In this document: positions 1-11,589 of the stretch, piece by piece
Position numbering within the stretch: the first letter of the stretch is position 1
Layout of the letters: the number at the start of each line of letters is the position of its first letter
Source: Tigriopus japonicus
Lineage: Eukaryota; Arthropoda; Copepoda; Harpacticoida; Harpacticidae
Direction: 5' to 3'
Assembly: GCA_010645155.1 (NCBI GenBank)
Contig: CM021323.1
Location: 6,839,888-6,903,887, forward strand
Length of the DNA stretch: 64,000 nt
Position numbers and translations under genes: made by a program
Notes under the pieces: generated by a model
What the model saw: the letters and a program-made list of their open reading frames with translations, nothing else
The model's database searches: none
What the model was told of the DNA's origin: nothing

Positions 1-1400
1 TAATCCATGATTGGGAGAATGTAACAGCTATAGATCCGCAGCATTAGCTATTTCCCCCTATTTTGGAATGATCGGCTAATCATTCCAATCAGACGATTGC
101 ATTTGGCTGCCACACTTTTCACATGTTCGTGGATTTTCAAGTCGCTTTGTACAATGACACCCAGGTCGCACACACTTGGGGATGAGTCAAGGAAATTCTG
201 GCCCATCCGATATTGTGTTTTTAGGTTTTTAGAGCCAAAAGAACAACCCAGCATTTGCCGGAGTTAAAACTCATCTTCCACGTGTCAGCCCAATTTCCGA
301 GCCGGTATATGTCATTTTGGAGGGAAACGGCTTGCTCAGGTGTGCTTACTGGAGCAAATAATTTGGTATCGGCAACAAAAAGGGAGAGTTTGTTTGAAAT
401 TCCGTCCCCAATATCATTTATGTAGGCTAGGAACAAGACTGAGCCCAGAACTGAACCTTGAGGTACACCACTTGTGACATGAGTCCATTCTGATTTTGCT
501 CCATTAAGAACAACTCTTTGCCGTCTGTTGGATAACCATGCTTCCACCCACCTGAGCACAGAGCCATGTACGCCCAGACCCGAGAGTTTTTTCAGTAGAA
601 GGAAATGACTGACTTTGTCAAATGCTTTGGAGAAGTCGAAGTAAACAGAGTCGACCGGATTTCCAGCGTCAACTGATTCGGTAATTTGTTCTAAATATTC
701 CAGCAAGCCCGTGGTGCATGATCTTGAGCGTCTGAAACCGTGCTGAGCTTGGATAAGTTTCTCATTTCTTTCCAAGTGACCAACAATAAAATCCTTCAAA
801 ATTGATTCCAGGATTTTACCAACACCGCTAGTGAGGGAAATAGGCCTGTAATTTGATGGGTCATCTTTCTTCCCTTTTTTAAAGATGGGGCGTACATTTC
901 CGTCCCTCCAAGCTTGTGGCACTTCTCCCTCGTTTAAAGAACGTTGGAAAAGGGCCGAGAGTGGCTTGCTGATTTGTTTCCTTACTTCTTAGAGAACTCG
1001 TGGTAGAATACCATCAGGGCCAGGGGCGGCTTGTTTTTTCATCTTTGAAATTACGCCCTCGACCCTCTCTGGGGTGATTTGGAGCTCTACAGGTGGAAGG
1101 TCTGCACATGTGGCTACTTCAGATTTTTCTGAGTGAGCAACGACAAGCGGAGTAAACAAGGAGGAAAAGAACAAATTGAAGACTTCAGTCCTTTCCTGGT
1201 CGGATCGTATCTCCTTGCCATTTGGGTCACTCAAGTGATCAATTTGGCCAATGGTGTTCGTTTTTGAGTTTATGTAGGAATATAGCTGTTTTTCGTTCCC
1301 AGGCATCGTAAGGTTTGTTTCATACAACTTTTTTGCCTCTTTGACTTCCTGTTTTACTGCAATCGACAGAGCTTTCAGCCTCTCTCTGAGTAATAATTCT
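1..1400 (-). mobile_element. Decayed non-LTR retrotransposon (CR1/Jockey-like LINE), reverse transcriptase part
   Basis: Read on the minus strand, 989-1327 encodes the region before and at the start of the reverse transcriptase (APGPDGILP motif). 221-922 continues with RPISLTS, QHGFRR, YFDFSKAFD and SGVPQGSVLG. 48-254 encodes the post-RT segment with a DLGVIVQSDL motif. The order and motifs are those of CR1/Jockey-type LINEs. The copy is dead: a stop codon separates the first two blocks near 990, the usual FADD catalytic box reads VADT, and the last block is in another frame. It is 5' truncated near 1400 and runs off the window at base 1. Confidence 0.9.
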
Positions 1401-1848
1401 CTGAATATTAATTCAGGCTGAATTAATCAAAAACTCCTATGATATGCTTTTATCATGTTTCATATTAATAATATAATTATCATATTAGAAAAAAAAATAT
1501 TTATTTTGCACTTCAAAGTCACTTAAATGTTAGATAATGTAGAAATAGGACACAAGAATAAGATTATCCCTATTTTCTAGAATGCTTGATGTTATCTCAT
1601 GGTTTATTAATTAATGGCGGAATTAATTAAACGAATTAATACATGAACTGTGTCCCAGGAAGTATTAGTTACAACTTTTTGTAAAGCCCCAATATCGATT
1701 TTTTTAAAGAAAACGAAAATGACTTGTTTGGGACTAGATTTTAAATTTTGTTGATTTGGTTTTAAAGTAATGCATTTTAAACTAATTAGGTTTATAGCAA
1801 GCAAACATCTGCAAATCAGGCTTTGTTAAAACGGAATGTTAAGTCGTA
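1401..1848. other. AT-rich spacer without recognised gene
   Basis: Very AT-rich sequence between the LINE and the terminal-inverted-repeat element. The small open frame at 1607-1804 on the minus strand is low complexity and has no recognisable domain. Confidence 0.5.
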
Positions 1849-2187
1849 ATGAACCGAGAAAAACAGCAGCAAAGACCTTGCGTCGCCAGACCCATCTTAC
1901 GTAGATTTCCACCATAGTTGCCAGGGCGAGAAATGCGATGCTTGTTTTTGGCAAAATCTTAAGTCCTTATCCTTGAAGATTGTCTTCTTTTGAGTGGTAT
2001 CATTTATCTTAAATGGCACCTATTTTTGAGAAATGAGCCTTTTCGAAAAAATGAATGCCATCGAGGAAACAGAGTTGACATGAGGCCAAAAAGTGGCATC
2101 AAAGATTATGCCCTGGCAACCATGTTGGAAATCAATGCAAGATGGGTCTGGCAAAGCAAGGTCTCCCTTATGTTTTTCTCGGTTCAT
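1849..2187. mobile_element. Terminal-inverted-repeat element (MITE), 339 bp
   Basis: The left end starts ATGAACCGAGAAAAAC and the right end finishes GTTTTTCTCGGTTCAT. The inverted match continues inward for about 80 bases with mismatches (CGCCAGACCCATCTTACGT at the left against the complementary AGATGGGTCTGGCAAAG at the right). No coding capacity is seen. A diverged, right-truncated relative lies at 38015-38302, so this is a dispersed family. Confidence 0.8.
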
Positions 2188-2673
2188 TTATACATCAAAC
2201 ATATTGCAATTGTAAAAGCTAAGTAAGTCAGTGTGTAGTTTTATTTTACATTTGAGTAAAGGAACTTGACTTAAAAATAAGTATTTTTCTTCAAATGATC
2301 CTTGTAAGACTGTGTATTTAAACATTTCAAAAACCAACAATTCTCAGCTATTGTGTTTAAATAGTGACCGAGCATCACACAATTCAATTGCATTTAAGTT
2401 CTAATTCTCGGTGTATATTTAAGACGAAATAAAAGTGCTCGATTTGGCTACCCTGACTTCGAAGGAAATTCAAAAACGAATCGAGGAGATCGATTTCATG
2501 AACTTCCATCTTCCTTCTCCGATGCAAAGAGCTTTTGGAGGGATGGTAAGGCCATGGTTAGACATCAAAAGTGCCAAATTTTATCCATTTAAGTATTGAA
2601 AGTATTGATTTATATTAAATGAGTTTCTAGAAAAATTAATTTCTGCCATTTTCTGCCACTTTTTTCGCATGAA

Positions 2674-2726
2674 TAAAAGCCATTTTCTGCCACCAATTTC
2701 TGCCAGGTGGCAGAAAATGGCTTTTA
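2674..2726. repeat. Perfect 21-bp hairpin
   Basis: 2674-2694 (ends CATTTTCTGCCACC) is perfectly complementary to 2706-2726 (starts GGTGGCAGAAAATG), leaving an 11-base loop that itself repeats TTTCTGCCA. Similar TTCTGCCA words lie just upstream (2641-2660). It looks like the remnant of a foldback element. Confidence 0.8.
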
Positions 2727-2873
2727 CTCATATGCCATCACTGCCTACTGATGAAAAATGTCCCTTATTGCCCACAATGGAACTCCATGACCGGCCTGAT
2801 CTAGTATCTCCACTTTATACACCTCTATGGACTGAATTAGTCAAGGTGTATACTAAAACGAACGAATTGGCTT

Positions 2874-2901
2874 TTTGTTTGTTTGTTTGTTTGTTTGTTT
2901 G
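2874..2901 (+). repeat. (GTTT)n microsatellite
   Basis: About seven tandem GTTT units, followed by a GTGTGTTT interruption. Confidence 0.9.
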
Positions 2902-3049
2902 TGTGTTTAGTTGTATTGTTTTTAAAATATGTTTCCTTGGGGTAAATTTGTATCATTTCCAAATAATGGCAGTGTTGCCATTATGATTTGTAATAATATT
3001 TATAACCAAGTGTCTGAAGATCATTTTTGCCACAACAATTAATTCTGTT

Positions 3050-3161
3050 GAAGTGGTTTATTGCTCTAAGACACAGAGTTCTAGAGTGACTATGTTCAGC
3101 CATATGAAGTGGTTTATTGCTCTAAGACACAGAGTTCCAGAGTGACTATGTTCAACCAGAC
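3050..3161 (+). repeat. Tandem duplication, 2 x 56 bp
   Basis: Copy 1 starts GAAGTGGTTTATTGCTC at 3050 and copy 2 starts identically at 3106. They differ at only a few bases (for example TTCTAGAG against TTCCAGAG), so the duplication is recent. Confidence 0.9.
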
Positions 3162-4877
3162 TTGGCTAACAATTTGTCGGACAATTTTCAGGCCCCAGCT
3201 GACCTTTGGTTTATTTTTTATTTTTGACCTTTACTTGTGCCCAAACAAGTTCACACTCTGAAATCACAATATTCCAAAACAATCACAACAACCTTGCACG
3301 AACGGTAGTTTGATATTCGATAACTGTAACTTGTCCAACAAAATCTTCTGTAAGCCCACCCCGTGCTCTAAGAAGTATATTCCATAAAATTGTAATACTT
3401 GGTTTCGACCTTCAAAATTTTTTAGTACCTGAGCTTGCTATTGACCATTCTCTATTTTTATTCTTTATTTGTGACTTTTATTCATTTGATACACTGTTGT
3501 TTGTTTATCATTATTTTTTCTTTGTTATATTTGTTTGTTTCCCATCAGTCATGTTCACCTTAAAGTTTCAAGCCTATAAAAATTTAGCCTACAGCAACCA
3601 AATTAGTAGGGCAAACATTTCCATTTTTTCCATTAAACTATAATTTTCAATTATTTTGCCCATTTGGGGGAATTTTAATTACTTTGTTCCTTTTCCAGGA
3701 TAAAAACTATTGTACCTATTTCTTAGTATGCTATCGTTGAAATGACAATTTTCTCTTGCCCCACTTTTGCGCCAAAACTTGCACCAGTTGTTGTTACCAA
3801 AACAAGCTCATTTTTGGGGGTTGTGTGCCGCCAACTTATCATCTACAACCACCAACTTATCATCTACAACAGCTATTTTAAAGATTTTTGGCTCCTTTTC
3901 ACAAATTTCCAAGTTGCCAGATTTCTATCTCAACAAAATGAGGCTTTTTCAAAATTGGACATTTATTTAGCAAACACGTAGGATTTTCAGGGCAACTGAC
4001 TTCTCACCATGCCTCTTTCTGCTAAAGCAAAAAATACCAGTTTTTGGCTAGACTTTCACAATTTCCACTCACGTACTAGTGCCGGCTAAACCCTCCACCA
4101 AATCTCCTTTTGGACATTTGTAGGTGCACTTGTTTGATGGAAAAAGCACATGGTGCTCTTTGCCTCAAATTACTCTCACTGCCAAAAAGTTTATAGAACT
4201 AAGTGTGTCTGACCGGCCCAGAAATAAAAAAGGCTTTTGCCAATAGCCAAGGCATCCAGGTCTTTCATGATCATTGATTGCTCTTTCTGTAACATGCAAA
4301 AAGCCAACAACATCACATCACATAGTAACCTTTTTGCCTTGGCCTTTTTGAAAGAAATTAACAAAAACATCTCTCATATCCAACTTTTCCCATGTCTTGA
4401 AAGACACTACCAGCTATATAAGGTCCAAAAACATAAAAGTATCAATGTGTTTTGCTTTTTAAATTTAGCTCTTTTTCAGCTCTTTTTCAAGAAAATTTAG
4501 CTCTTTTAGCTCCAAAATTTGCGTCTGAACTGAGATTTTTAGCTCTTTTTGATCTAGGGTAGTTACTTGGTCAAGCTGAGGAGGACTACACTTCGCCACA
4601 CGGAGGAGATGTGTTTTGCAATAATAAATTATTGGTGGCGTCGAAAAAAGACTTTTAAGGCCTTATTTTTGCAATTATTGTTGTGTTTTGGGAGCAAGTA
4701 AAAAAGTTAATTATTTGGGCAAAAACTAGTAATTAAAATTGTCTGCTCAACGAATTAGCTTCTGACGGGACAAAACAGAGCAAGAAGTTGAGAACAATAC
4801 CAAATCTAGTGGAATCTAGCCTTTTTATCCTCATATCTGAGCTGGTCAACTACGCCAAAGTGCAGAGGAACAGTAAG
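3162..4877. other. Gene-poor spacer
   Basis: AT-rich sequence with homopolymer-rich words and a short direct duplication of CCAACTTATCATCTACAAC near 3833-3870. The open frames here (for example 3742-3981 and 4237-4500) have no recognisable domain, signal or splice context. Confidence 0.5.
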
Positions 4878-6235
4878 CAGTGCTCTCAGATTTGGGTAAT
4901 ATTACCAAATCTAGGTAATTTTTGACCCCCTTTTGTTATAAAAATTCGTCAATTGGTAAATTACCAAAACATCAAAATTTAGGTAATTTTGAAGTCCAAG
5001 CTCTTAGACAGCTAATTTTTGTTCATGCAGGGTAAAATTTTGCGAAAAAAGTCTAAAAAATTATTTTTTGTTTCGAGTTTTCAGTGCTGCCATTTTTGAC
5101 TCAGAGTTTATGTCACTTCCCTATGAAAAGTCTGCATAAGGTAAATTTTCTGGCCCAGAAACCTAAACACAGACCAATCCCGCAACACTTTGCCAAAAAT
5201 CGCACTATGGAACTCTAAACACATCTTTACAGTGCCTTCAAATAGATGAGGGGAAAAACGCCAATATTTTTCAAAAAGCGCAATTAACAACATAGACTCA
5301 AACTAGGCGCACTTCAGAAAAAGATAGGCCAAGAAATAGGCGCAAACTAGACCCAAAAAAGTGCAAGATTGGCGCGATAGGCAAGCTAGATATAGAGACT
5401 CTGTATCCATGGGAGGATTGACTTTACATCAGCTCACATCAAGGAGAAATGTTGTACGAGTTAGAGGTGGATCGAGTCAAAACTCGACTTGAACTCGTGT
5501 TCAAGTGCTTTTACCTCGTACTAGACTGACTCGCGAGGCTTCCAATTTCTCCATTTGTTTTCAAATTACTTTGCAATACTTCTCAATACATTAATACATA
5601 CACCATGTCATCGCCCACAAATGCAACATTTTCGAAAATCTGACCCTTGAAAACTGAGATTTTTTTGGCAAGCCTACACTCCTAACGGCAGCAGGTCCGT
5701 AAAATGATACAGTAATCACTCCCATTTGATATTTAGAAAACAACAATAGTCTAAGCTGCCTAAAAGAATATTGTAGCTGTGCTCCTGTATTATTCCCTTA
5801 AATAGTTATTCTAATTTAAAGAGACACTTCTGTTCTGAATGTTCTGAATGAAAATTTCGATCTATTTTAGAACATCAAGCGGTATTCTTTTATGGCATAT
5901 TCATGTATTCAGCTGCGACTGAAATAACATGATAATTAGAAAGATTTTACATGTAGTGAAACCATTGAAAAACTGATTTTAACCTAAAATTGTTGAAGGA
6001 AGGTTTTGGATCGCTTTGTTAATATAATTTCTTGCAAGGGCTGTCTTGTCATCTGGTTTGTTGGTTTTTATTCTTGTAAATACCAATAAACAAGTGCTGA
6101 AAACATTATAAAGTTACCAAAATTGAGTTTAAAAAGGTTTGGTAATCTTTCGTTAAAAGTCAAAGTTTGGGTAATTTTCTGGATAATTGTGACGATTTTT
6201 TAGGTAATTTTGACGAAAAAAATCTGAGAGCTCTG
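4878..6235. mobile_element. Non-autonomous hAT-like DNA transposon, 1358 bp
   Basis: The left end reads CAGTGCTCTCAGATTT and the right end, reverse complemented, reads CAGAGCTCTCAGATTT (15 of 16 identical). The element is flanked by the 8-base direct repeat ACAGTAAG at 4870-4877 and 6236-6243. An 8-base target duplication with CAG..CTG termini is typical of the hAT superfamily. No transposase frame is visible inside. Near both ends the sequence is rich in GGTAATTTT/ACCAAAA words. The assignment rests on the termini and duplication only. Confidence 0.85.
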
Positions 6236-6243
6236 ACAGTAAG

Positions 6244-6960
6244 GTAGTCAAAATGAGAAGATAAGCAAGTGTTTGGTGGGGTGGTTTGTTGAACCTTGTC
6301 GAGAATCAAATGCATATAAATCTCTAATGACAGTTACCCTAATGACTTTACTCAAGGCTAAGGTGGTGGTTAGAATGATATACTTTTGCAGACTTAAGAT
6401 GACAATTGTAAAATGAGTGCCATTATGTGATTGACTTTGAGTTTTTACCTCCCTTTTGTTTTGTCTCCACTTAAGGGGGAAATTGTTCCACCGATATATT
6501 TAGTTCACATTCTCTATAGAATACAGCTTGGGTCTGAAACCAGCAATTTAGGACATACGATTAACTGTTAACTAATTACATTCATTCTTGAGTGAATGGG
6601 GAACATTGCAACAATTAAACAATGGCAAATAGCAAGAGAAATGACGTGTGTTCAAGTGAATGGTTGTAATCTGAGGCAGTACAGTTTGGGGCATAAGATG
6701 AGAACAGAACAATGTCCTTAGGGAGGGCTTTAGTTTCACAAAATTCATTGTTTCATAATAGAAATTGTCTTGAAATCTTTGTTAATACATTTGAACATGT
6801 CAAGGATAACAAACAATTACAGTACCACACATAAATAGCTTCATGAAATTGTATTAGAAGTTTCTGGGAGTAAATTCAATACTCCCACTTCAATTATTCA
6901 ATAACTCATCGGCTTTTGAAGACCTGATGTGGACGTTCATCCTCTATTAAGACACTTTCC
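6244..6960. other. Spacer without recognised gene
   Basis: No open frame with recognisable features and no obvious repeat structure is seen. Confidence 0.4.
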
Positions 6961-7270
6961 ACTATTATTTTCTTTTTCTTTCTTCTTTTTCTTTTTGCGG
7001 ATTTTTTATTACCGCTACAAGGAATGCGATTCCCATTAAATTGAAGGATTTCTCCCGACAGCTTCAATCCGACCCCCAATAGGATTCGAACCTTACGCCG
7101 TCTGGGGAAGCACTTACACTCGGCACTTTTAAGAACGCGCTAGTACGCGTGGCCATTCTGGCTTCCTTTAAAGGATTACTCCCGACAGCTTCAATCCGAC
7201 CCCCACCAGGATTCGAACCTACGCCGTCTGGGGAAGCACCACAAACTACCCCCAGACTTCTCAATTCTAG
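6961..7270 (-). mobile_element. tRNA-Leu-like SINE copies
   Basis: On the minus strand a class II tRNA-like head carries a perfect B box (GGTTCGAATCC). A second, slightly damaged head follows, then GTCGGGAGAAATCCTTCAA, a tail containing CTTGTAGCGGTAATAAAAAA and an A/G-rich stretch at 6961-6995. The tail recurs at 18707-18760. A tRNA-derived head, a body and an A-rich end make a tRNA-derived SINE the best call. Confidence 0.75.
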
Positions 7271-7509
7271 CTAAGCAGGCAGACCGCCGTGACAGTGCGG
7301 AGATCCGTGACCTCTAGATGACGTAGGCTGTATTTTCTGAATTGACTCTGAGAATCGAACTTCAAAAAGGATATTTGCGTTACAAACACGGTGGCGCACT
7401 CTATGACGTTCCTTATGAAACAATCATTTTTACCAATGTTGTTAGGTAATCCCTCATAGAGGGCGGTTTTGTCGACGTCAAAATTGAGATATCTCTATTT
7501 TATTTATCT

Positions 7510-7820
7510 ATGGGAAGCACTTACACTCGGCACTTTTAAGAACGCGCTAGTACGCGTGGCCACTCTGGCTTCCTTAAAAGGATTTCTCCCGACAGCTTCA
7601 ATCCGATCCCCAACAGAATTCGAACCTACGCCGTCTGGGGAAGCACTTACACTCAGCACTTTTAAGAACGCGCTAGTACGCGTGGCCACTCTGGCTTCCT
7701 TTAAGGATTTCTCCCGACAGTTTCAATCCGACCCCCAACAGGATTCGAACTTACGCCGTCTGGGGAAGCACTTACACTCGGCACTTTTAAGAACGCGCTA
7801 GTACGCGTGGCCACTCTGGC
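7510..7820 (-). repeat. Tandem array of tRNA-Leu-like units, period about 125 bp
   Basis: The word GAAGCACTTACACT recurs at 7514, 7640 and 7765 (period 125-126). Each unit read on the minus strand has GCCAGAGTGGCCACGCGTAC, the loop CTTAAAA, a long variable-arm-like stretch and the B box GGTTCGAA(T/C)(T/C)C. The head resembles tRNA-Leu (a UAA anticodon would fall in the loop), but the copies end inside the tRNA-like part. They are SINE heads repeated in tandem, not working tRNA genes. Confidence 0.8.
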
Positions 7821-7920
7821 TGTTATTACATCAGATTTTACCTCTAACATACTTTGGTTTCTGCAAATGATGAATTTAAGTTTTGCTTTTACTTTACTTT
7901 CTTCATAATTGACATTAACA

Positions 7921-7998
7921 GGGAAGATGGTTTAGCGCAATTGGTTAACACGCGACCGAGCTATGTTCAGGTTCATGGGTTCGATTCCAGGTCTCCCC
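7921..7998 (+). other. Degenerate tRNA-like sequence (SINE head or tRNA pseudogene)
   Basis: It has an A-box-like TGGTTTAGCGCAATTGG, a B box GGTTCGATTCC, and ends (GGGAAGA and TCTCCCC) that pair at six of seven acceptor positions. The T stem has two mismatches and no anticodon stem can be drawn, so a functional tRNA is unlikely. Confidence 0.55.
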
Positions 7999-9427
7999 CC
8001 CCACCCCACCTTTATATAGCCCTTTGTATAGTGGATATTTCGCCTCGAATGGCGCCTCCCAATCCCAGAATGGGCCCCATGAAAATCAGTATATTAATCA
8101 TACATACTGTTTAGACCGTATATCCAATGAGATTGTTAATATTGTCTCGCAATAAACATTATTCATATTAACACTCCTGAAACGAAGACCACCAACCGCG
8201 TTTTACCTCTGAAATCATAACATCAGTTTTTGGTACGTGTTCACCAGTTCACACCGGTGTCAAAACCAGGGTTGTCAGATCTTTGACGGCCCTAAAGGGA
8301 TGATTGAATTGGGAATTTCTCCTTCAGTTCAAAAATTGCCAAAGTTTCGCCAACTGTTTGTTGGTATACTTATCCAGTAGCTGCTTCAACTGAGCCACTG
8401 CAAACTTGAAGGGCGATTTTAATCGGTGGTCTCTTCATTTTTTTTGTAACTTTTCTTTCTATTTATTTTTCTTTTATCGTTCAACACATATTAACTAAGA
8501 CGAACGAATTGTCACCACAATGACTCATTTTGATATCTCATTATCTAGTTTTAATAACAAAAATCAGTTATATTCATCTTAGGCTTCTTTCTTAAGTACC
8601 GTTCACCTAAAAAGAAAGGAATACAATTTAGTGAACATCTTGGTATGGAAGATATTTCTTTGAAAACTGGCGTTTCCGCATAAATCACTCTCAATATAAT
8701 AGCAATTCTAACTGGCACCTATTAATTCAATGCCTTTCTGATGATTATTTTAAACGAACCGAACCTTTAAGATATTTTTGTTCTAAAGATTTGCACAAAT
8801 GAATGTTTAAAAAGAAGCATTGCCCACGTCTTCTCTTCATTTGAATGCACTTTTTAAAAAGAAACTGTTCAAAATAACATCCCGTCTTAATCTCAGCTCA
8901 CTACCCATCTACAATGTACGGAAACTTTAAACACTTCTAAAACAAAATAACGTAATATCATGACTTAGAACCTGTATTTTGACCATGTGATAGGGTACAT
9001 ATATGGATATATGGACAACTTTCAACAGAAAGGATTCCAAAAGAACATATTGCATAAGTTGCCTAAATGCTTAAAAAATAGATGTATGCTGTTGCAGAAA
9101 CTTTTGAATCTATAACAGTCTATTTTTGCCAACTCGCTTCCTTAAAATGCATGTCTGCATTCTTTTTGGTAAGCACAACCAAAACCAAAACATATACGTA
9201 TTTCGGCTGAAACTTTCCGTGTTTAGTGATAGCCGCCACTTTTCTACAATTATGGTCAAATCTCCCAATTTCACCAATTTCTTCACCAATGGGGTTAAAA
9301 TCGTCAGTTCTATCGGCAAATTGACTGATTTCGCCAGATTTGTGAAATTGGGTCATATAAATAGCTTGTTGGCTGCAACTCCCAACTAAGGCTTCCCGGA
9401 TTAATCTGAATCTTTTTGGTGGATAGT
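7999..9427. other. Gene-poor spacer upstream of the 9.5-kb gene's polyadenylation site
   Basis: No gene is recognised. A hAT-like end word, CAGGGTTGTCAGATC, occurs near 8268, but no matching partner was found. Overlapping open frames at 9110-9389 on both strands are mutually exclusive and show no domain. Confidence 0.4.
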
Positions 9428-9433
9428 TTTATT
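9428..9433 (-). terminator. Polyadenylation signal AATAAA for the 9.5-kb precursor gene
   Basis: TTTATT on the plus strand lies 103 bases beyond the stop codon of the minus-strand gene. Equivalent signals lie 14-85 bases past the stop in five paralogues. Confidence 0.6.
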
Positions 9434-9536
9434 CTTTCAAGAAGCTTTTGAATGGTTATAACTAGGCTTCTTTTGCAGAGGATGGATGTTTTTCTGTTGG
9501 TATTTTTGGAATGATAGCTCAACGATGATGGGCTTT

Positions 9537-10154
9537 TCAACCGTGATATCCTCTTCGGCCATTACCGCCACGTCGATGACCACCACGACGATTAGCTCGA
9601 CGGCTCTTCAAGTATTTAGCCAAAAGAATGATTGGCTCAGCCTCAGCCTCTCGTTTGCCAAGGACTCGGGCACCAGTGTAGGCAACGGGAGCGGCGTAAC
9701 CGTAAGTGGAGTAAGCGGAGTAAGGAGCATAGGCAGCGGTGGTGTAGGCAAGAGGGGCAGCGGCGTAACGGGCAGCATAGGGAGCGGCGGCGTATGCAGC
9801 TCCGTGAAGGTAGGCGGGATCAGCCTCGGCATCGGCTTCAGGGGCGGCATCAGCCTCGGCCTCAGCCTCAGCAGATCGCTTGCCTCGGTATCCTCCGAAT
9901 CTATTACGCCCAAATCCACCATATGCACCACGGCTGTATCCAACGTATCCACCACCATATCCTCGACCATAAAGGTAGGCGGGCTCTGGATTGGCCTCAG
10001 GCTCAGCCAGACAGGCCACAGCGAGAGCTACAACAATCTGCAAAAAAAGGTCGACGTTAGGACCTACTTATCACGGATTATGAGCAGCCTTTTGACTTTT
10101 CAAATTGAAGAATCCCTTGTTTCAATCTGGAGCACTTACCAGGAGCTTATACAT
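9537..10154 (-). CDS. Secreted Gly/Tyr-rich multi-peptide precursor, cationic C-terminal variant
   Basis: Two exons: 10140-10154 (MYKLL) and 9537-10037, joined across a 102-base GT..AG intron (phase 0). The 171-residue product has a signal peptide (MYKLLIVVALAVACLA), an EPEANPEP spacer and a Gly/Tyr/Arg segment ending RGKR. A spacer of SA-EA-EA-EA-DA-AP-EA-DA-EA-DP dipeptides follows, then an Ala/Tyr/Pro-rich core ending VLGKR, and EAEAEP before the last segment. That last segment differs from its paralogues: it starts PIILLAKYLK and is followed by an Arg/Gly/His-rich tail with many RR pairs, like a cationic antimicrobial peptide. Lys-Arg cleavage, trimming and amidation are inferred. A cuticle or adhesive protein is possible, since Ala-Ala-Pro and Gly-Tyr repeats and an intron inside the signal peptide are also common in cuticle genes. 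Confidence 0.85.
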
Positions 10155-10210
10155 TTTGATTTACACAGAGAGTCAAACACTGAGTGTGTTGATAAGTTTC
10201 TGAATCCAAG

Positions 10211-10218
10211 TTTATATA
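10211..10218 (-). promoter_or_regulatory. TATA box of the 9.5-kb precursor gene
   Basis: TATATAAA on the minus strand, 57 bases upstream of the start codon. The same spacing (about 55-60) is found in every intact family member. Confidence 0.75.
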
Positions 10219-11589
10219 CTCGCTAGAACGTCAAAAGTCGTCATAAGAAATGGCCGAGGGAGGTTTTTCTTTCAGGAGAACTCCCCTCGATGATTGCTTG
10301 GCGATTCTCCCGCGACCTCAAACATCGTGTCGTCCATATTTCAGGGCAAATTTAGCTTTAGAGCTGAATAATCATTCAGCGTCTTGACTCTAGACCGAAA
10401 TTCCGTTGCCGGATCAGCCACCACATCAACCACTAAATCCCCCCTGCCTACCCTTGAATCTAGTACATGAGAGTGACCATGACTGGATCGCGCGCAACAA
10501 TAACATTGTTTGTGATCAAGCCCTCCGAAAGAGTGCTTATGCCTAGAAAGTCCGGCTTCTTTTCATGACAAGTACATTTGTACTTGCAACCTGTGACTAA
10601 GCATCGAGGGCCCAATGCCTCGGGTTCTTTGTTTTCATGAAATAGAGCTCATTCGTGCTACTTTGAATTCCCAAGGAAAAGCTAATTGAATGGTAATGCT
10701 TTCATAATTGAGTTGAAAGCGTATAATTTTAGTCTACATGTATAGACATCTATCGATCAAGAGGTATGTTAGAACAAAAGTAGGCGCCCTCTATTTAGGT
10801 TTCTTGGTCTTGGTGTTTGACTCTCTTGAAATGAAGTGGAAACTTTCGCAACCATTCAGCATTTGTGCAATTATTCTGTTCTTTCATCCTTAGCTTTTTT
10901 GGTGAGAATATATTATGTAAGCAATTTGTGGCCGTCCTTGTCTCGTCCAAAAGAACAATACCATACAGCACTGCGGTTTTTTATTGTCAATTTTCTTCCC
11001 ATAATTGTTTGAATAAGTCAAGTTTTTAAAGATCTATCAGATTGTCATTCTGAAACATTTCGCAAACAATCTCATTATTGTTGGTTAGTGAATTTCCTTT
11101 ACTTCTTCTTCTTCAGTTGTTGGTTATCTTCTTGTTCAGCCCTTGTTTCAAAGTGTTAATAAAAGTACCTAAAATTTGTCTTGTGGGAAGTTCTGTGAAT
11201 GATTGTGCTGTTTGATGTTTGTATTACTAAGTACTCTACTTCTCCTCAGTAAGTAGTTCCCTTGTTAAGATACCATGTTGAGCCTCAAAGTCACCTACCA
11301 AGCAAAAGATCCAGCGCTGAGTTGAAATTACGTCAAATTATCTTGCCCAATCTCTTCAGATATCTAAATTAGCTTCATGTGTGTATCGGATTCGTAGAAG
11401 TTTGTATTATAGTTCTGAAACGTTCGATAAACCGTTCGGACGTTGAACTCTCCGCAACCGTTCATCCTCATTCCTTGAATCAAGATGTGTTTTGTTTTTG
11501 TCGAGGTTTTGACAAAATCCAACACAAACGCACGTAACTTTCCGAACATCCGAGTCAGAACGTTTTCTCAGAGATGCATGATCCAACCA

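Noticed and set aside
7921..7998. Functional tRNA gene
   Set aside because: The acceptor arm nearly pairs and both box elements are present, but the T stem has mismatches and no anticodon stem forms.
9486..10226. Long plus-strand open frame (246 codons) over the 9.5-kb gene
   Set aside because: It is the antisense of a Gly/Ala/Tyr-rich coding sequence, giving a Ser/Gly-rich product. It crosses the intron and promoter of the real gene and lacks a signal peptide.
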